DNA of 57,117 bases from an uncultured Bacteroidales bacterium (GTDB lineage: Bacteria; Bacteroidota; Bacteroidia; Bacteroidales; Bacteroidaceae), in NCBI GenBank assembly GCA_902771725.1, contig CACXXT010000013.1, forward strand, positions 1-57,117, given 5' to 3'. Made by a program: the position numbers and the translations under genes. This document shows positions 32,995 to 44,400 of this stretch, one piece after another (within the stretch, counting starts at the first letter, position 1; every line of letters begins with the position of its first letter). Below the pieces are notes generated by a model. The model was not told where the DNA came from. It ran no database searches and saw only the letters and a list, made by a program, of their open reading frames with translations.

Positions 32995-35844
32995 TTACCG
33001 GATAACCTTACGTCCCTGCTGGACGTAAAGTCCTTTCCTCAGATGGGAAGCCACCGTGCCAGCACGGCGCCCGCTGAGGTCGAATACGTCGGTGGCATCC
33101 GTTGCCGCCGACGCTTTTATTAACTGCCCTACCCCATCGTCTACGCCGATTCCCTGGAGCTGGCGAATCTCTTCACGAGTGAGACAGACGTCATAGACGC
33201 GCAGGTCACCGATGGTTCCCACGAAGTCCACATTGTCGGCTTTGTAAGAGCTGTCCCACCACTGGGTGCGACCGATATAGTTGCGGGTGTCATGCGCCAG
33301 ATCATAGAGTTGGTAGGCTTCCACCTGATTAGCGGTTCCGCTGACGTCCTCTTCACCATTAATAAATATGCGCGTCGCGCGCGTGGCAGCATCGTAGCTG
33401 ACGGCCAGCAGATAGTCCTGCCCTGTCTTCAGGGTGGTACTGCTGTTGACCATCGTGGTCGTTCCGCCATTGTACTTCACACCCGCCGACAGCGGGTTGG
33501 CACGGAAGAAAAGACTGTTGCCGCTGCCGGAACCGAAGTCATAGAAACGAGGTGCCTTGGTGAGGCTCTTGGCGTTGGCCTTGAGCAGGACGGTGAAGGA
33601 GCGCAGTCCGCTGAGCAGTCCCTCCGGGGCCAGTCCGTACTTGTTCTTGGCAAAACCTGAAGCGGTGTTCTTGGTGAGGTCCAGGACAGCGGGCAGCTCA
33701 TAGCGCAGATTCTTGGTGATGTCGCGGGCAAGTGCCTTGACCTCGAAGCTGCGACTCTCGCCGGCGATGGTGGCGGTGAGGGTGACGGTCTGGTTTTCGG
33801 CAAGGCTGAAGAGCACGCCGCGCGAGGAGATGACTTGTTCGTTGGAACTCTTCCAGGTGATGTCGAGGCCGAGTATCGAGGCGGGCAGGACGAGGTCGGT
33901 GCGGGTCTCGGCGGGGAGGGAGAGGGTCTCTAGTGCCGCTGCTGCTAGATTGGCCGCAATCCCGTCCTGAACCTTCTTGACGATACTCTGCACGGCCATG
34001 GGCGAATGACAGACGTAATCGTTCTCAATGCTGACGGCCTTATGGTTGAAGGGCATCTTCTCTCCATTTATGCCACTCTCTGCGTAAGGGTTGACTTCGC
34101 CTTTGATGCCTTCTGCCTCAATGACCTGATCCACGAGACCGTTGCGATAAGTGGTCAATGTCTTGCCATCGTAAGTCAGCGTGAGCACCCATGAAGATAC
34201 TTTCGTCGGGTGGTTGTCACCACTGGTACCTGTGCTTTGCGTGGCCCAGTCATCACTGGTCAGCAAGCGGTTCTGGCTACGAAAGTTCTGATTGCCGATA
34301 GTGACCACGGGGTAGTTGTCGGCACCGAGGCTATAGGTAAGTGGGGTGTTGCCGTCGACAGTCAGCAACTTGCCCACATAATTTGAAGTGTTCATGACAT
34401 AGCCGATAGCTATCGACTTGCCTGCACCCAAAGAGAAGTATGGCAGGTGGTCCAAACCTTCCGGCTCCCTGGTCAGCTCCTCCTCCCAGGCATAATCCAC
34501 GCGGATGTCAGTAGGATAGCCTTTGGGGTAGCCCTGCTTGACCATCCAGTAGTAGTAGTCGCCGTTCATCCACGTGAGACGCATCTTGGAATTCCCGGAG
34601 CCCGGGATGATGAAGGGACGGACGTTGTTCTTCGTGGAGTTACGGGTGATTTGCTCGCTGCCTGCCACCTTGCCCTCGTCGTCAATGGTGTATTTCCAGA
34701 TTTCGTAGACACCGTCCTTATTGTATTTTCCGCTCTTGGTGGGAATGCTGAGGTAGAGGTCGTTGATGTTATCGGGATCCACAGCCATGCCGCCGGAGTA
34801 GCATTTCTCGGTGGAATTCCAGTTCTGATGAAAGGCGTGGCCTGCGTACTGCACCCAGGTGCGACGCCACTCCGTACCCGTCCAGCGGGCATACCAGTAG
34901 ACATGAGTGGTCTTGGCGTCGTCGATGTGGGGATAGGCTATGACAGGATGCTCGTCCTTGTCCAGGGTGATCTGCCACACCCAGTTGCGGATGTTGGCGG
35001 AGTTGTCCACGACGGTTGCAGGATAACTGCTGGCATAACTGCTTTGTTTGTTGACGTTGAAGACACCGTTGGCAATCACGCTCAACTGCTTTCCCTGCAA
35101 GTCGCGCAGGATGGGGCCATTTCCTTTGTTGATATCAATCACATTGAAATACAGCCAGTTCGGCTGCTCATTGTCGGGGTGACCGGTCGTGTAGCTGAGG
35201 TAGATCTTGTCCTTGCCGTTGCTCTGATACTTAGCGTAGGGGCGGGCGCCTGTGCTCTGTACAATCTGCTTGGGTTCGAAGTCGAAGCGGCAGTTATCGT
35301 CCTGGTCGGGCATCGTCAAGCGGGCAATGGTCGGGTGCCAATTGATACCGCGCCAGCACAGATAGATATGATTGGGGTCATCCGCGAGGATGAAGGGCGA
35401 CGGGTATGTGGTGTTGTTGGCCGTGGCCAGAAACTTCTCTTCTCCAAGAGCGGTGATGTCGCCCGGTTTTTGGGAGATGCGGTACCAGATTTTGGCCTCG
35501 TCCGTGTGGCGGGTGTAGAAGATCATCACGCGCTCGTCGGGCAGCACCACGAACGTCGGGTTGTTGTGGTCATCGGGCTGGAAGTAGCTGCGCACAAGCA
35601 CATCGGTCTTGCGATGGGCGACCCAGTCGTATTGCGTAGCCTTGACGTTGCCATGAACATCGATGTATCCGATATAAGTGGCGTTGATGGTGCCGCTGGC
35701 ATTTTCGTAGTGAAGCGCACGCGGGTCGGCAAACCAACACCAGGCGCCTTCGTCGGCAACAACGGTGCCGCTGTAGGAGTCCTGGGCACAAAGATTATGG
35801 ACGGCAGCGACCGTCAGAATGAGAGGGAGTAAGAAATGTTTCAT
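32995..35844 (-). CDS. Secreted BNR-repeat protein with LamG-like domain and T9SS-like tail
   Basis: A 949-residue protein with signal peptide MKHFLLPLILTVAAVHNLCA. Residues about 25-450 form a BNR_4-type beta-propeller (GAWCWFADPRALHYE, NPTFVVLPDERVMIFYTRHT, HPVIAYPHIDDAKTTHVYWY). An Ig-like bacterial domain with LPAETRTDLVLPASILGLDI follows near 650. A LamG/concanavalin-type domain comes near 725-890 (GEEDVSGTANQV, YIGRTQWWDSSYKADNVDFV). The end (VFDLSGRRAGTVASHLRKGL...GRKVIR) is the sorting tail. BNR_4 propellers occur in polysaccharide lyases (PL24/25-like) and other carbohydrate-active proteins; I cannot name the reaction. Convergent with gldH, with only 4 nt between the stops. Confidence 0.72.
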   Translation of the reverse strand: MKHFLLPLILTVAAVHNLCAQDSYSGTVVADEGAWCWFADPRALHYENASGTINATYIGYIDVHGNVKATQYDWVAHRKTDVLVRSYFQPDDHNNPTFVVLPDERVMIFYTRHTDEAKIWYRISQKPGDITALGEEKFLATANNTTYPSPFILADDPNHIYLCWRGINWHPTIARLTMPDQDDNCRFDFEPKQIVQSTGARPYAKYQSNGKDKIYLSYTTGHPDNEQPNWLYFNVIDINKGNGPILRDLQGKQLSVIANGVFNVNKQSSYASSYPATVVDNSANIRNWVWQITLDKDEHPVIAYPHIDDAKTTHVYWYARWTGTEWRRTWVQYAGHAFHQNWNSTEKCYSGGMAVDPDNINDLYLSIPTKSGKYNKDGVYEIWKYTIDDEGKVAGSEQITRNSTKNNVRPFIIPGSGNSKMRLTWMNGDYYYWMVKQGYPKGYPTDIRVDYAWEEELTREPEGLDHLPYFSLGAGKSIAIGYVMNTSNYVGKLLTVDGNTPLTYSLGADNYPVVTIGNQNFRSQNRLLTSDDWATQSTGTSGDNHPTKVSSWVLTLTYDGKTLTTYRNGLVDQVIEAEGIKGEVNPYAESGINGEKMPFNHKAVSIENDYVCHSPMAVQSIVKKVQDGIAANLAAAALETLSLPAETRTDLVLPASILGLDITWKSSNEQVISSRGVLFSLAENQTVTLTATIAGESRSFEVKALARDITKNLRYELPAVLDLTKNTASGFAKNKYGLAPEGLLSGLRSFTVLLKANAKSLTKAPRFYDFGSGSGNSLFFRANPLSAGVKYNGGTTTMVNSSTTLKTGQDYLLAVSYDAATRATRIFINGEEDVSGTANQVEAYQLYDLAHDTRNYIGRTQWWDSSYKADNVDFVGTIGDLRVYDVCLTREEIRQLQGIGVDDGVGQLIKASAATDATDVFDLSGRRAGTVASHLRKGLYVQQGRKVIR

Positions 35845-35883
35845 ACGTTGAGTGAATCGTTAGTTAGTTTTTTTGTTAGTGGT

Positions 35884-36588
35884 TTATTCGAAATAGAATG
35901 CGAGGGTAATCATTTTCGAGTGGCCTTTGTCCAGGCTTTTGGTGAACTTCAGCAGAGACGTGTCGACGAGGTCGTCACGGTCGTGGACCAGGATATCCCG
36001 CAGACCGAAACTGAAACGAACCTCGGGAATCAGCTTGAAGAACGGAAGGTAAATGTCGCAACCGGCGGCCAGCTCGATGTAGCAATCCAGCGCCTCGGTA
36101 CGCAACGCCATGCGCTTGCGCGCCGTGAGGTCTATCGTCGGAGCCACGCCCACAGAGAAGTACGGACGGAAATTGTTGTAACGCGGTGCGGCAATCTTCA
36201 AAGCGATAGGCACCGAGAGGTAGGTGGACTTGAGGTTCTGCGTGGAATCCCGGCAGGACAGCTGCTCATGGAAGACGAGGTGCTTCTGACCGAAATGGAT
36301 TGAGGGCTGCAAGCGCAGGCCAAGGTATTTGTTCAAGCGCAGTTCGCCCAGTACACCGACGACAAAGCCTGGCTGGTAGTTGTCCACCTCCGTGTACCAC
36401 TGCTCGCCAGACTCTGGATCCACATAGCCGTTGTTCTGAAGCTCCAAGTCCATCATATCGACACCGATGAAGAAGCCGTAGTGCAGGAAGCGGGTGTCCA
36501 GGTACGGGCGGTTCTGGATACGCTGTTCCTGGGCAACGGACAACAGGGTCGTCACCAAGCATACCAATATAAGGAAAATTCTTTTCAT
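35884..36588 (-). CDS. porT: PorT-like outer-membrane beta-barrel (T9SS)
   Basis: 234 residues from the ATG at 36588, with signal peptide MKRIFLILVCLVTTLLSVA. About eight amphipathic strands follow, with the PorT landmarks FLHYGFFIGVDMMDLELQNN, NYQPGFVVGVLGELRLNKYL, GLRLQPSIHFG, YLSVPIALKIA and YFSVGVAPTIDL, ending in a C-terminal aromatic residue (LAFYFE). PorT is a core component of T9SS assembly in the outer membrane. It is the last gene of an apparent operon with cvfB and lolD. The presence of six proteins with T9SS-like tails in the same window supports the call. Confidence 0.78.
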   Translation of the reverse strand: MKRIFLILVCLVTTLLSVAQEQRIQNRPYLDTRFLHYGFFIGVDMMDLELQNNGYVDPESGEQWYTEVDNYQPGFVVGVLGELRLNKYLGLRLQPSIHFGQKHLVFHEQLSCRDSTQNLKSTYLSVPIALKIAAPRYNNFRPYFSVGVAPTIDLTARKRMALRTEALDCYIELAAGCDIYLPFFKLIPEVRFSFGLRDILVHDRDDLVDTSLLKFTKSLDKGHSKMITLAFYFE

Positions 36589-36616
36589 ATAAAGAATAAC
36601 GCGCACGACCCCCGAT

Positions 36617-37465
36617 TTATTGTGCAGCGCCCTCGGTTGTGAGGCGCAATCCGTCGTCTCCGATGGTAATCAGTCGGCGGCGATACAGGTCGCCTACGGC
36701 TTTCTTGAACACCTTCTTGCTAACTCCGAAGAGGGCATAGATTTCCTCGGCAGGGCTCTTGTCGCCGTGAGGCGTGAAGCCACCGTTGGTCTGCAGGTGC
36801 TGCAGCAACACATCGCTGAAGTCCACCACGGCCTTCTGCCCTTTCTTCTGCAACGAGAGATCTATCTTTCCGTCGGGACGCACCTGCTTGACATAGGCCG
36901 TCAGCCGGTCGCCGCTGTGGAGTTGGCGGAAGATCTCATCGTCGAAGAGCAGACCCTGAAAGCGGTTGTCGACGATCACCTTGAAGCCCAAATCGGTCTT
37001 CTGCCAGATGAGGCAGTCCACGGCATCGCCTCCATGGAAGGGAGGGTAGTCCTCACTCAGATAACGTTCCACCTTGGCAGATGCCATAATGCGATAGGTC
37101 TCGGGGTCGAGGTGAACGTGTACGAGGTAGCTGCGGTCCTTCTGCATCTTCATCTTCTGTTCGCGGAAAGGTACGAAGAGGTCCTTCGTCAGTCCCCAGT
37201 CGAGGAAAGCACCGAAATTGTTCACCCACGCCACACGCAACCAGGCGAAATCACCCACCTGCGCCTTCGGCGTCTCGGTGGTTGCCACAAGGCGTTCTTC
37301 GGAGTCGAGATACACAAAAACGTCGATTTCATCGCCGATTTCTGTGGATTCCGGCACGTATTTCATCGGCAGCAAGATGTCCTCCGGACCACCGCTGAGA
37401 TAGAGTCCGTGGTCGGCACGTCGCGCCACGGTCAGGCGATTCATTCTTCCAAGTCGTAATTTCAT
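36617..37465 (-). CDS. cvfB: S1-domain RNA-binding protein, CvfB family
   Basis: A 282-residue cytoplasmic protein built like CvfB: an N-terminal S1-like barrel ([35 protein letters not shown]), a second S1 domain ([29 protein letters not shown]), a third one ([35 protein letters not shown]) and a C-terminal winged helix ([20 protein letters not shown]). It probably binds RNA. It overlaps lolD by 4 nt, so the pair is translationally coupled, and porT follows after 28 nt. Confidence 0.9.
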   Translation of the reverse strand: MKLRLGRMNRLTVARRADHGLYLSGGPEDILLPMKYVPESTEIGDEIDVFVYLDSEERLVATTETPKAQVGDFAWLRVAWVNNFGAFLDWGLTKDLFVPFREQKMKMQKDRSYLVHVHLDPETYRIMASAKVERYLSEDYPPFHGGDAVDCLIWQKTDLGFKVIVDNRFQGLLFDDEIFRQLHSGDRLTAYVKQVRPDGKIDLSLQKKGQKAVVDFSDVLLQHLQTNGGFTPHGDKSPAEEIYALFGVSKKVFKKAVGDLYRRRLITIGDDGLRLTTEGAAQ

Positions 37466-38121
37466 AAGCTATCAATAATCATTCCGTCCTTCATGTGAAT
37501 GGTGCGGTCTGTGGTGCGAGCCAGTTCCTCGTCGTGTGTGACGATAACAAAGGTCTGCCCCAGACGGTCGCGCAGGTCGAAGAAGAGGCGATGCAGTTCT
37601 GCCTTATTGGCACTGTCCAGGCTGCCGCTGGGTTCATCTGCCATGACGACAGCCGGTTCGTTGATGAGCGCACGTGCCACCGCCACACGCTGCTTCTCGC
37701 CGCCTGAGAGTTCCGATGGCTTGTGACCGGCACGCTCAGCCAGACCCATGAACTCCAGCAGTTCCATCGCCCTTCGCCGTGTGTCCCGTCGGTTACGTCC
37801 GCCGATGAGACCGGGAATCATGACGTTCTCCAGCGCCGTGAACTCCGGTAACAGTTGGTGGAACTGGAAGACGAAACCTATCTGGCGATTGCGGAAACGC
37901 GCCAGTTCTTTCTGTCCAAGACGCGAGACATCCGTACCTTTGATGACCACAGAACCGCTATCGGCACGGTCCAAAGTGCCCATGATCTGCAAAAGTGTCG
38001 TCTTGCCGGCACCGCTGGGACCCACGATGCTGACGACCTCGCCCTGAGCGATGTCGAGATCTATGCCTTTCAGCACTTCCAGCGTGCCGAATGACTTGTG
38101 GATATTTCTTAATTCTATCAT
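37462..38121 (-). CDS. lolD: LolD-type ABC transporter ATP-binding protein
   Basis: A 219-residue ABC ATPase. Walker [10 protein letters not shown] (34-42), signature LSGGEKQR (138-145), and Walker [10 protein letters not shown] (D162/E163). The [10 protein letters not shown] and [18 protein letters not shown] sequence are characteristic of the LolD/MacB group, which powers lipoprotein release or other extraction from the inner membrane. No membrane partner (LolC/E) is encoded in the window, so it must work with permeases made elsewhere. First gene of the lolD-cvfB-porT group, 56 nt after the antiporter stop. Confidence 0.9.
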   Translation of the reverse strand: MIELRNIHKSFGTLEVLKGIDLDIAQGEVVSIVGPSGAGKTTLLQIMGTLDRADSGSVVIKGTDVSRLGQKELARFRNRQIGFVFQFHQLLPEFTALENVMIPGLIGGRNRRDTRRRAMELLEFMGLAERAGHKPSELSGGEKQRVAVARALINEPAVVMADEPSGSLDSANKAELHRLFFDLRDRLGQTFVIVTHDEELARTTDRTIHMKDGMIIDSL

Positions 38122-38177
38122 TCTTATACAATTCCTTAAATCTTTAAATCCTCAAATCTATAAATCTTTATATCCTT

Positions 38178-40274
38178 TCAGTTTCTCAGTTTCTCCAGCC
38201 ACTCCTCGAACAGCAACTGTCGTTGGGTGACGCTTTGTCCATTGGGAGCAAAGATCGAGTGCGTTTCCTGCGGATCGCCGTACTGGTCGGGATAGAGGAG
38301 GATGATATTGGTGTGGGAGAAGTTGCGGGCAAGCACCGAAGGCAGGGTGTTGAAAGCCGGAGTGAAGGAGATAAAGCCGGCACGCGAGGAAATAATCACC
38401 AGCAGGTGGTCGGCATTCACCTCGTCCTTCAGGCCTATCAGCATCGCTCCGAAGCCTTTCTCCACGCGCACCTCATGACGCACGGAGGGGTGTGCCTGTT
38501 TCAGGTATTCCTTAATATAATAGCCTGTGTCTCCACAGGTGTGGAATCGCATGAACTGTCCTGTCTGTTCGCCGATGCGGCAGAGGTGCTCCAACCATTT
38601 GTAGAACCCCACCTCGTACTCCGCCTGCGGCGGCACGGCAACGACGATGCGGCGCACTGTTCCCGGTGGCATCTGCAGACGTACGAGCAGCACCTCACGG
38701 TGGGTGGTGGCCAAGATACTCTGGGTGACCACACCCAGTTTACCCGCCAGCTGTCCGTCCGCCATCTCGTGCAGACCCAGGATGACTTCGCCCGCATCGA
38801 CTTCGCGCATCGTATGTACGATAGCACTGGCTACGTTCGAACTCACACGACTCATGGTGGACATCTTCACGTCGGCAGCAGCAGCAATCTGACGTGCACG
38901 TTCCAGATTGTGCTGTCCGCTGATGCGGAGAGCCGCGTCGGGGTCGTCGTCCATGGAGATGGCCAGACCCATGAGCGAATCGGCGATATGCGGATTGCGG
39001 ATCATGATAGACAGCTGCGTCAGCGTGTCCACAGTCTGAGGATAGGCATAGGCGGTGAGGCACTTTCCGTGGTAAGACCCTCGGTTACGCTCCGTCTCAG
39101 TCGTCTGCATCGCCAGCCGGCGGGCGGCACGTCCCGTCTCGAAGGAACTGATGATGCAGGATACCAGAATGAGCAGCACCGTGGCATTCAGCACCTGGGA
39201 GTCCATCAGCTGAACGTCAGGCGCTGTGGCTATCATCACAATGGCCAGCGCACCTGCTGCGTGGGAGTTCGTAAGTCCGAACATCATCCGGCGGTCTTCC
39301 AGCCGTCCACCTGTCAGACGCTGCATCACCACAGCTGCCAGCCACTTGCTCACGACAGCTGCCGTGATAATGACTGCTGCAAGCCACAGCGTGCGAGTAC
39401 TGCCGAAGAGCACATGCATATCGATAATCATACCTACTCCGATCAAGAAGTAGGGCACGAAAATGGCATTACCTACGAACTCCAGACGTACCATCAGCGG
39501 CCCGCCACGAGGTATGATCCTATTCAGCACCAGTCCGGCGAGGAAAGCACCCAGCAGGCCTTCCAGTCCCACCTGAGAAGCGAGGAATGCGCTGACAAAA
39601 ACCAGCACCAGGACAAAGACGAACTGCGTGACTGCATCCTCGTTCCGACGCAGGAACCAGCGGCCTACTTTCGGGAACACATAGGCCACGCCGACAATGT
39701 AGACGGCGATACCGGCGGCGAAACGCACCCAGTACCAACCGCTACCACCGCCGCGGACGCCCTGCACCACGATGGCCAGAAGCAACAGCGCTCCAAACGA
39801 GGCAATGGCAGTGGCCACGATGGCATGCACCACACTCGGGTGTTTGCCCAAGCCATAACGTCCGACGATGGGATAGGTCACCAGCGTGTGGCTGGACAGC
39901 AGGCTGCTAAGCAACAGCGACGAGGCTGTGCTCAAGTCCAGCACCCAGCGGCCGATGGCAAAGCCGAACAAGAGGGGAATGGCAAAGGTCAGGCCTCCGA
40001 AGAGTGCTCCCTGCCGACCGTGACGGCGGAAGCTGCCCATATCCATCTCCAGACCTGCCAGGAACATGATGTAGTAGATACCCACCTGCCCGAAGAGCAC
40101 GATGCTGCCGTCGCGGTCCAACACGTGCAGCCCGTTGGGACCGACGAGCAACCCCGCCAGAATGAGCCCGATGATGTGGGGCACACGCAGACGGCGCAGC
40201 ACGATGGGTGCCAGCAGGATAATCAGGAGCATGACGAGGAAAATCCACGTCGGATTCGTAACCAATGCATTCAT
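38178..40274 (-). CDS. Kef-type cation/proton antiporter with C-terminal cytoplasmic domain
   Basis: About 698 residues from the ATG at 40274. The first 390 residues contain about 12 membrane segments of the CPA2 fold: RLRVPHIIGLILAGLLVGPN, GIYYIMFLAGLEMDM, LSSHTLVTYPIVGR and GLEGLLGAFLAGLVLNR. The rest is a soluble universal-stress-like domain (NPHIADSLMGLAISMDDDPD, AGEVILGLHEMADGQL). The -7 box TACCTTTG (40284-40291) lies within 10-17 nt of this ATG, so the upstream TTG (40286) cannot be used and the leader is very short. Expected function: K+ or Na+ efflux in exchange for protons. It may share a transcript with lolD. Confidence 0.9.
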   Translation of the reverse strand: MNALVTNPTWIFLVMLLIILLAPIVLRRLRVPHIIGLILAGLLVGPNGLHVLDRDGSIVLFGQVGIYYIMFLAGLEMDMGSFRRHGRQGALFGGLTFAIPLLFGFAIGRWVLDLSTASSLLLSSLLSSHTLVTYPIVGRYGLGKHPSVVHAIVATAIASFGALLLLAIVVQGVRGGGSGWYWVRFAAGIAVYIVGVAYVFPKVGRWFLRRNEDAVTQFVFVLVLVFVSAFLASQVGLEGLLGAFLAGLVLNRIIPRGGPLMVRLEFVGNAIFVPYFLIGVGMIIDMHVLFGSTRTLWLAAVIITAAVVSKWLAAVVMQRLTGGRLEDRRMMFGLTNSHAAGALAIVMIATAPDVQLMDSQVLNATVLLILVSCIISSFETGRAARRLAMQTTETERNRGSYHGKCLTAYAYPQTVDTLTQLSIMIRNPHIADSLMGLAISMDDDPDAALRISGQHNLERARQIAAAADVKMSTMSRVSSNVASAIVHTMREVDAGEVILGLHEMADGQLAGKLGVVTQSILATTHREVLLVRLQMPPGTVRRIVVAVPPQAEYEVGFYKWLEHLCRIGEQTGQFMRFHTCGDTGYYIKEYLKQAHPSVRHEVRVEKGFGAMLIGLKDEVNADHLLVIISSRAGFISFTPAFNTLPSVLARNFSHTNIILLYPDQYGDPQETHSIFAPNGQSVTQRQLLFEEWLEKLRN

Positions 40275-40283
40275 TTCTGGCCA

Positions 40284-40291
40284 CAAAGGTA
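40284..40291 (-). promoter_or_regulatory. -7 box of the antiporter gene
   Basis: Minus strand TACCTTTG. With a usual distance of about 7 nt to the start of transcription, the leader before the ATG at 40274 is only a few bases. Confidence 0.55.
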
Positions 40292-40418
40292 CGGAAAAGT
40301 TTAATGTTTAAAGTTTAAAGATTAAAGAAATCTTCCCAAATAGAGCAATTATTTACGAAAAAGGCCCTTTAAAGCGCAAAAACTTTCAACTTTCAACTTT
40401 CAACTTTCAACTTTTATG

Positions 40419-40426
40419 TATCTTTG
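40419..40426 (+). promoter_or_regulatory. -7 box of asd
   Basis: TATCTTTG, 27 nt before the asd start. The -33 region is filled by four CAACTTT heptamers (40385-40415). Confidence 0.6.
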
Positions 40427-40452
40427 CCCCGCAAATATAAAACCGAATCTAT

Positions 40453-41460
40453 ATGAAAGTAGCTATCGTTGGCGCCAGTGGCGCCGTAGGCCAAGAATTT
40501 CTCCGTGTGCTCGATGAGCGTAACTTCCCCATTGACGACCTTGTGCTGTTCGGCAGCGAGCGCAGCGCCGGACGCACCTATTCCTTCCGCGGCAAAGACT
40601 ACACGGTCCGTCTGCTGCAGCACAACGACGATTTCAAGGGTATCGATGTAGCCTTCGTCAGCGCCGGTGGCGGCACCTCCAAGGATTTCGCCGAGACCAT
40701 CACCAAGCACGGCACGGTGATGATTGACAACAGCTCCGCTTTCCGCATGGACGAGGATGTACCCCTCGTGGTGCCCGAGTGCAACGCCGAGGACGCCCTC
40801 ACCCGTCCACGTGGCATCATTGCCAACCCCAACTGCACCACAATTATGATGGTGGTCTGCCTCCAGCCTCTGGAGCGCATCAGCCATATCCGCCGCATCC
40901 ACGTCGCCAGCTATCAGGCTGCCAGCGGTGCCGGTGCTGCCGCCATGGCTGAGTTGGAACAGCAGTACCGCGAGGTGCTCGACGGTCGTCCCGCCACCGT
41001 CAATAAGTTCGCCTATCAGCTGGCATACAACGTCATCCCTCAAATCGACGTCTTCACCGACAACGGCTACACCAAGGAGGAGATGAAGATGTTCAACGAG
41101 ACACGCAAGATCATGCACACCGACGCAGCCTGCTCGGCGATGTGCGTTCGCGTGCCTTCGCTCCGCAGCCATTCCGAGGCTGTTTGGATCGAGACCGAAC
41201 GTCCGATCAGTCCCGATGAAGCGCGCGCCGCCTTCGCCCAGGCTCCCGGCATCACCGTCATCGACGATCCCTCCAACAAGCAGTACCCCATGCCTCTGTT
41301 CACTGCGGGCAAGGACGATGTCTTCGTCGGTCGCATCCGTCAGGATTTAGCCAACGAGAACGGCCTCACCTTCTGGCTCTGCGGCGACCAGATCAAGAAG
41401 GGCGCAGCCCTCAATGCCGTGCAGATTGCAGAATACCTTATTAAAGTAGGGAATATCTAA
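40453..41460 (+). CDS. asd: Aspartate-semialdehyde dehydrogenase
   Basis: A 335-residue enzyme of the diaminopimelate/threonine/methionine branch. [20 protein letters not shown] is the NADP-binding start, [13 protein letters not shown] follows, and C128 ([13 protein letters not shown]) is the acyl-enzyme cysteine. [15 protein letters not shown] and [20 protein letters not shown] supply the Arg and His of the active site. Start and length are standard. Its stop codon shares one base with the start codon of the PL11 gene downstream, an odd partner for a housekeeping gene. Confidence 0.96.
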   Translation: MKVAIVGASGAVGQEFLRVLDERNFPIDDLVLFGSERSAGRTYSFRGKDYTVRLLQHNDDFKGIDVAFVSAGGGTSKDFAETITKHGTVMIDNSSAFRMDEDVPLVVPECNAEDALTRPRGIIANPNCTTIMMVVCLQPLERISHIRRIHVASYQAASGAGAAAMAELEQQYREVLDGRPATVNKFAYQLAYNVIPQIDVFTDNGYTKEEMKMFNETRKIMHTDAACSAMCVRVPSLRSHSEAVWIETERPISPDEARAAFAQAPGITVIDDPSNKQYPMPLFTAGKDDVFVGRIRQDLANENGLTFWLCGDQIKKGAALNAVQIAEYLIKVGNI

Positions 41461-44400
41461 TGAAACGAATCCTCTCCATCGTCGTCGTGGCTGTCACATT
41501 GTTAGCAACCGCGACGACTTGCGTTTTAGCCCAACGCATCCAGCAACCCCTCGGCCGTGGAGTCGTGGCGGTGCGCAATGGCAACAATGTCCTCGTCTCC
41601 TGGCGCCGTCTGGCCCAGGAACCCGAGAATGCAACCTACAACGTCTATGTCAACGGCACCAAGGCCAACAGCACCCCCCTGGCGAATACCAACTGGCAGA
41701 CCACTTCCTCCAAGGTTCCCGTCGGTGCTTCCGTGGCGGTCACCATCATCAAGGATGGCATGGAGAGCGAGCCCAGCGTGCCGTTCGTGGTCAAGAGCTA
41801 CGACATACGCAACCTGTTCATGAGCATCTCTTTCGATGCATCGCCCCTCACCGCCGCGCAGTTCCATACCAGCTACGTATGGCCAATTGACCTCGATGGT
41901 GATGGCGAGATGGACTATGTCGTCAACCGCCTCAGCAACGCCAACGCTCTCGACTGCTACGTGGAGGGTTATCTCCGCACGGGCGAGCATCTGTGGACAG
42001 TGAAACTGGGACCAAACGAACTCAGTTGCAGCGGACAGGACGATCAGATAACGATGGCAGATATGGACTGCGACGGCTATGGTGATGTCATCATCCAGTC
42101 GTCCGACGGCACCCAGTTCTGGGACCCCGACAAGAAAGACTTCGGGCTCTACGTGAATGGGGGCACGAAAGCGGACACAGATAACGATGGAATCGTGGAT
42201 TATGAGACCCAGAGCACTCGCAATGCACCTCGCTACATCAGCATTATCGACGGAATCACCGGCCGCGAGAAAGCCAGCGTGGAGCAGAGCTACAACCAGC
42301 ACTACAACCGCACCAATCGTCAAAGCCTCATGGGCGACGAGTACAACAAGCACGTAGGCCACATGGGGGTCTTCTTCCACGATGGTGTTCACCCCGCAGT
42401 GGTCATGGAATGGCACATGCGCGGCACGGGCGGTGACCACCACTACTACAACCTAGGCGTAGCCTACGACTTTGAAGGCGGCAAGGCGGGGAAACTGAAA
42501 GAGTTGTTCAACGAACCCACCGGCGCTCCCGCCTTCCACCAGATACGCATCGGCGACACCGACGGCGACGGCCGCGACGAGATGATTGTCGGCGGCTACA
42601 CCATGGACCACACGGGCAAAATCCTCTTCAACACCGGCATCGCCCACGGCGACCGCTTCCGAACCAGCGACATCGACCCCGAACGTCCGGGCCTCGAGAC
42701 CTTTGCCATACAGCAGTATGCCGGCGACCAGCTGGGGATGATTCTGTATGATGCCGCCACGGGCGAGAGCATCAAGCGTTGGTACATGCCTTCCACGGGC
42801 GATGTAGGCCGTGGCGAGTGCATGGACGTCGACCCCAGTCACCTCGGATGGGAGATGTGGAGCACCATGGACGGAAATATGTACGATGCCAAGGGCAACC
42901 TCATCAGCGGACTTGGGAACCAATATCCTTGTGAGGGTATCTGGTGGGATGCCGAGCCCGACCGCGAAGTAGTGCAGAGCAGCGACAGCCATTATAACGT
43001 TTACATCCAGGATTTCTACAAGGGACGTGAGGTGGAGTTTGCCAAAATCAGCGGCTGGCGCTACACCACCGTTTACGCCAAGCGTGCTGCATTTTGGGGC
43101 GATATCATCGGCGATTGGCGCGAGGAACTCATCCTCCTGCACAATGAAGATGATGTCCAGGTCGGTGTCGTCGGTGTCAGCACGGACTACACCACGCCCA
43201 TCAACAATATCTACTGCCTGCTTGAAGACCCGCACTATCGTGGCGACTGCACTACCAAAGGCTACTACCAAAGTCCCAACCCAGGCTTCTACCTCGGATA
43301 TGATATGCCTCGCCCGCAATTGCCGCCTACGATGGTCACCGACCTCGTCTTCGGCCCTCTGTTCGGCAATGCAGCAGCCCGTTCAGCCACCTTCGCCGGA
43401 GGCAACAATGCCTTCACGGACTATACACGTTCCAAGAACATTTCCTATGCCGACGCCAAGAGCGTGCTCATCGATCTCTATGCTCCCTCGCACATCATCC
43501 TGAACGAGGCTGTCAGCCCCGCCGTCATCTATGCAATGCCAGTTCGCGGGCAGCGGCAATTTGTCGATGGAACCGGCAGTTTTGAAGGTTCCATGGATTT
43601 CTGGAAGAGCCAGCAGGGAACGTTCGCCATCAACGTACCTATGAACTATACGGGCACGACATACATCTCCGAGGGCATCCTCGAAGTAAACAACACGATC
43701 CAAGGACCTGTTGAACTGCGTGCCCGCGGCACCCTTGCCGGCAACGCCACCCTTGTCGGTAATCTCCTCCTCGAGGGAGCCTTAAACTACGAAGGCGGCC
43801 GCCTCAGTCCCGGCAACGTCTCGGAGCCCTTCGGCACCATCACCCTGAAACGCAGCCTCAACATCAACAAGCCCCTCTTCTTCGAAGCCAATATCGACAA
43901 CACCCCCTCCTCAGACCTCCTGTCTATCGAGGGCGACCTGGACATCAGCAGCAAACTGACCATTCACGTTAAGCACACCGGTAAACTGCAGCCTGCCGAG
44001 CACCGCCTGATCACCTTCACCGGTGAATTCAAGGGAAAGGCCGCAAACATCAGTGTCATTGGTCTCGAAGGACTCTCCTATAATATAAAGGTAGATGAAC
44101 ATGCCGTCTGCCTCGTCATCAACGAACAGCGCCAGGCTGCCGAGGGTGTCATCTGGACGGGAGCCGAAAGTGGCGTATGGGACTACCAGACTTCCAACTG
44201 GCAGCTGGGTGATGGAGCCACAGAGTTCGTGGCCGGCGACCAGATTATCTTCAGCGATGCCGCCCAGCGCACCACCGTACAGGCCGATGAACTGATGCCT
44301 GTCGGAGGGATCATCTTCGAGAACCAGACGAAGGTCATAACCATCGGTGGAACCGGAGGTTTTAGCGGCGAAGGAAGTTTGGTGGTGAACGGCGGCGGAC

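Noticed and set aside
38223..40304. A 693-codon plus-strand open frame opposite the antiporter gene
   Set aside because: Its sequence is His/Gln/Arg-rich without any motif, and it is the exact shadow of a well-conserved membrane protein on the other strand.
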